Shown piece by piece: positions 4,551 through 5,083 of a stretch of 5,083 nucleotides of DNA (within the stretch, counting starts at the first letter, position 1; the number at the start of each line of letters is the position of its first letter). This DNA comes from 66-474 sp035547895. GTDB taxonomy: Bacteria; Pseudomonadota; Gammaproteobacteria; Xanthomonadales; Rhodanobacteraceae. Below the pieces are notes generated by a model. The model had not been told where the DNA came from, searched no databases, and saw nothing but the letters and a program-made list of their open reading frames with translations. The position numbers and the translations under genes were made by a program. The stretch covers positions 1 through 5,083 of the forward strand of contig DASZTT010000149.1 in NCBI GenBank assembly GCA_035547895.1, written 5' to 3'.

Positions 4551-5083
4551 TCAGGCCCTCCACTGGAACGCAGGACTGGCGAACAACGTCGCGTGCGCCT
4601 GGCGTGCCGATTCCGCACGCCGGATCGCCTGCGCGGTGTCTTCGTCCAGCAGCGGACCCAGGATGTCCTGCGCGAATGCGAGCGGTTGCGTGCCGCCTTG
4701 CGCGACGCGCGCGGAAATCGCCTCCGCCGCCTGCACGCGCTTCCACAAACCGTCGGCGTCGATCCAGTCGGCGGAGTCGTCGGTGAAGCCGGCCGGCGAA
4801 CGCGGATCGAATGCGGGTTCGCCAAGGGTTTCCAGCAAGGCCAGCACCGGCTGCGGCCGATCGCCAAGGTCGATCTGCGCCGCGCGCAGCGACGAAATCA
4901 CGAAATCCTGCGGCGTCTTGAACTTGCGCGCATCCGCTTCCCACGCTTCGGGGCTGGCGATGAGCGTGCGGTACACGGCGGCGAGGTCGGTGTCGTGTTC
5001 GAGATAGGTTTTCGCCATCCGCTCGACCAGCGACTGCGGCGGATGGTCGGACACGAAATGCTGCGCAAGTTGCAGGGAAAGAT
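4551..5083 (-). CDS. DUF1800 family protein (C-terminal part; 5' end off the right edge)
   Basis: Only the last 176 residues are in the window, and the reading frame stays open to the right edge. Family features are QLAQHFVSDHPPQSLVERMA near the right edge, then LAAVYRTLIASPEAW and KFKTPQDFVISSLRA, then GWxx-like WIDADGLWKR and a C-terminal FASPAFQWR, the usual DUF1800 ending. A GTG at 5054 could be read as a start, but conserved family sequence continues upstream of it, so it is internal. DUF1800 proteins are usually around 450-600 residues and encoded just upstream of a DUF1501 gene, as here. Their function is unknown; pairing with an exported partner suggests a shared extracytoplasmic role. 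The promoter of this pair is outside the window. Confidence 0.9.
   Translation of the reverse strand, partial: LSLQLAQHFVSDHPPQSLVERMAKTYLEHDTDLAAVYRTLIASPEAWEADARKFKTPQDFVISSLRAAQIDLGDRPQPVLALLETLGEPAFDPRSPAGFTDDSADWIDADGLWKRVQAAEAISARVAQGGTQPLAFAQDILGPLLDEDTAQAIRRAESARQAHATLFASPAFQWRA

Noticed and set aside
3589..5007. Open frame of 472 codons on the + strand opposite the DUF1501/DUF1800 pair
   Set aside because: Spans two real genes on the opposite strand, has Arg/Ala-rich composition, no family motif and no ribosome site of note; a composition shadow.
5052..5054. GTG at 5054 as the start of a separate gene
   Set aside because: DUF1800-type sequence (QLAQHF) continues in frame upstream to the window edge, so this is an internal valine.

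Overview
The window looks like a chromosomal housekeeping segment from a high-GC gammaproteobacterium of the Xanthomonadales (Lysobacterales), plausibly near Xanthomonadaceae or Rhodanobacteraceae. This rests on the trigger factor and ClpP sequences as I remember the family, on the tRNA–tig–clpP order, and on high-GC codon use throughout. It is a placement by pattern recognition, not by a search.

Layout. Positions 1-1750 hold the start of the tig–clpP(–clpX–lon) proteostasis cluster, read leftward: tig (trigger factor, complete) followed after 37 bases by clpP (cut by the left edge after 135 codons). Upstream of tig, read the same way, are three tRNA genes with encoded CCA: His(GUG), Lys(CUU) and Leu(UAG), at 1860-2155. 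A 109-base leader between tRNA-Leu and tig carries two perfect 7-bp hairpins. Upstream of tRNA-His lies a 46-base partial duplication of its 5' half plus its leader (2244-2289), a broken tRNA copy.

From about 2290 to 2406 is a divergent promoter region. To its right xseB (small subunit of exonuclease VII) reads rightward. It lacks a Shine-Dalgarno sequence, and its best promoter candidate would start the transcript on the A of its ATG. xseB converges on a small DUF4870 membrane protein gene (2781-3230), with a strong GC-rich hairpin between them. Beyond that, read leftward, are a Tat-exported DUF1501 protein (3328-4548) and, two bases upstream of its ATG, the stop codon of a DUF1800 protein whose 5' part is off the right edge. 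These two families commonly occur as a pair, and their cellular function is not established.

How the genes work together: the left part is protein folding and turnover (trigger factor at the ribosome exit, ClpP as protease core) behind a tRNA cluster that may share transcription. The right part is an unrelated set: DNA repair (xseB), an unknown membrane protein, and an exported DUF1800/DUF1501 pair. I found no CRISPR array, insertion sequence, prophage gene or obvious new defence system. The most unusual sequence features are the broken tRNA-His copy, the possibly leaderless xseB, and the altered residues around the ClpP catalytic serine.
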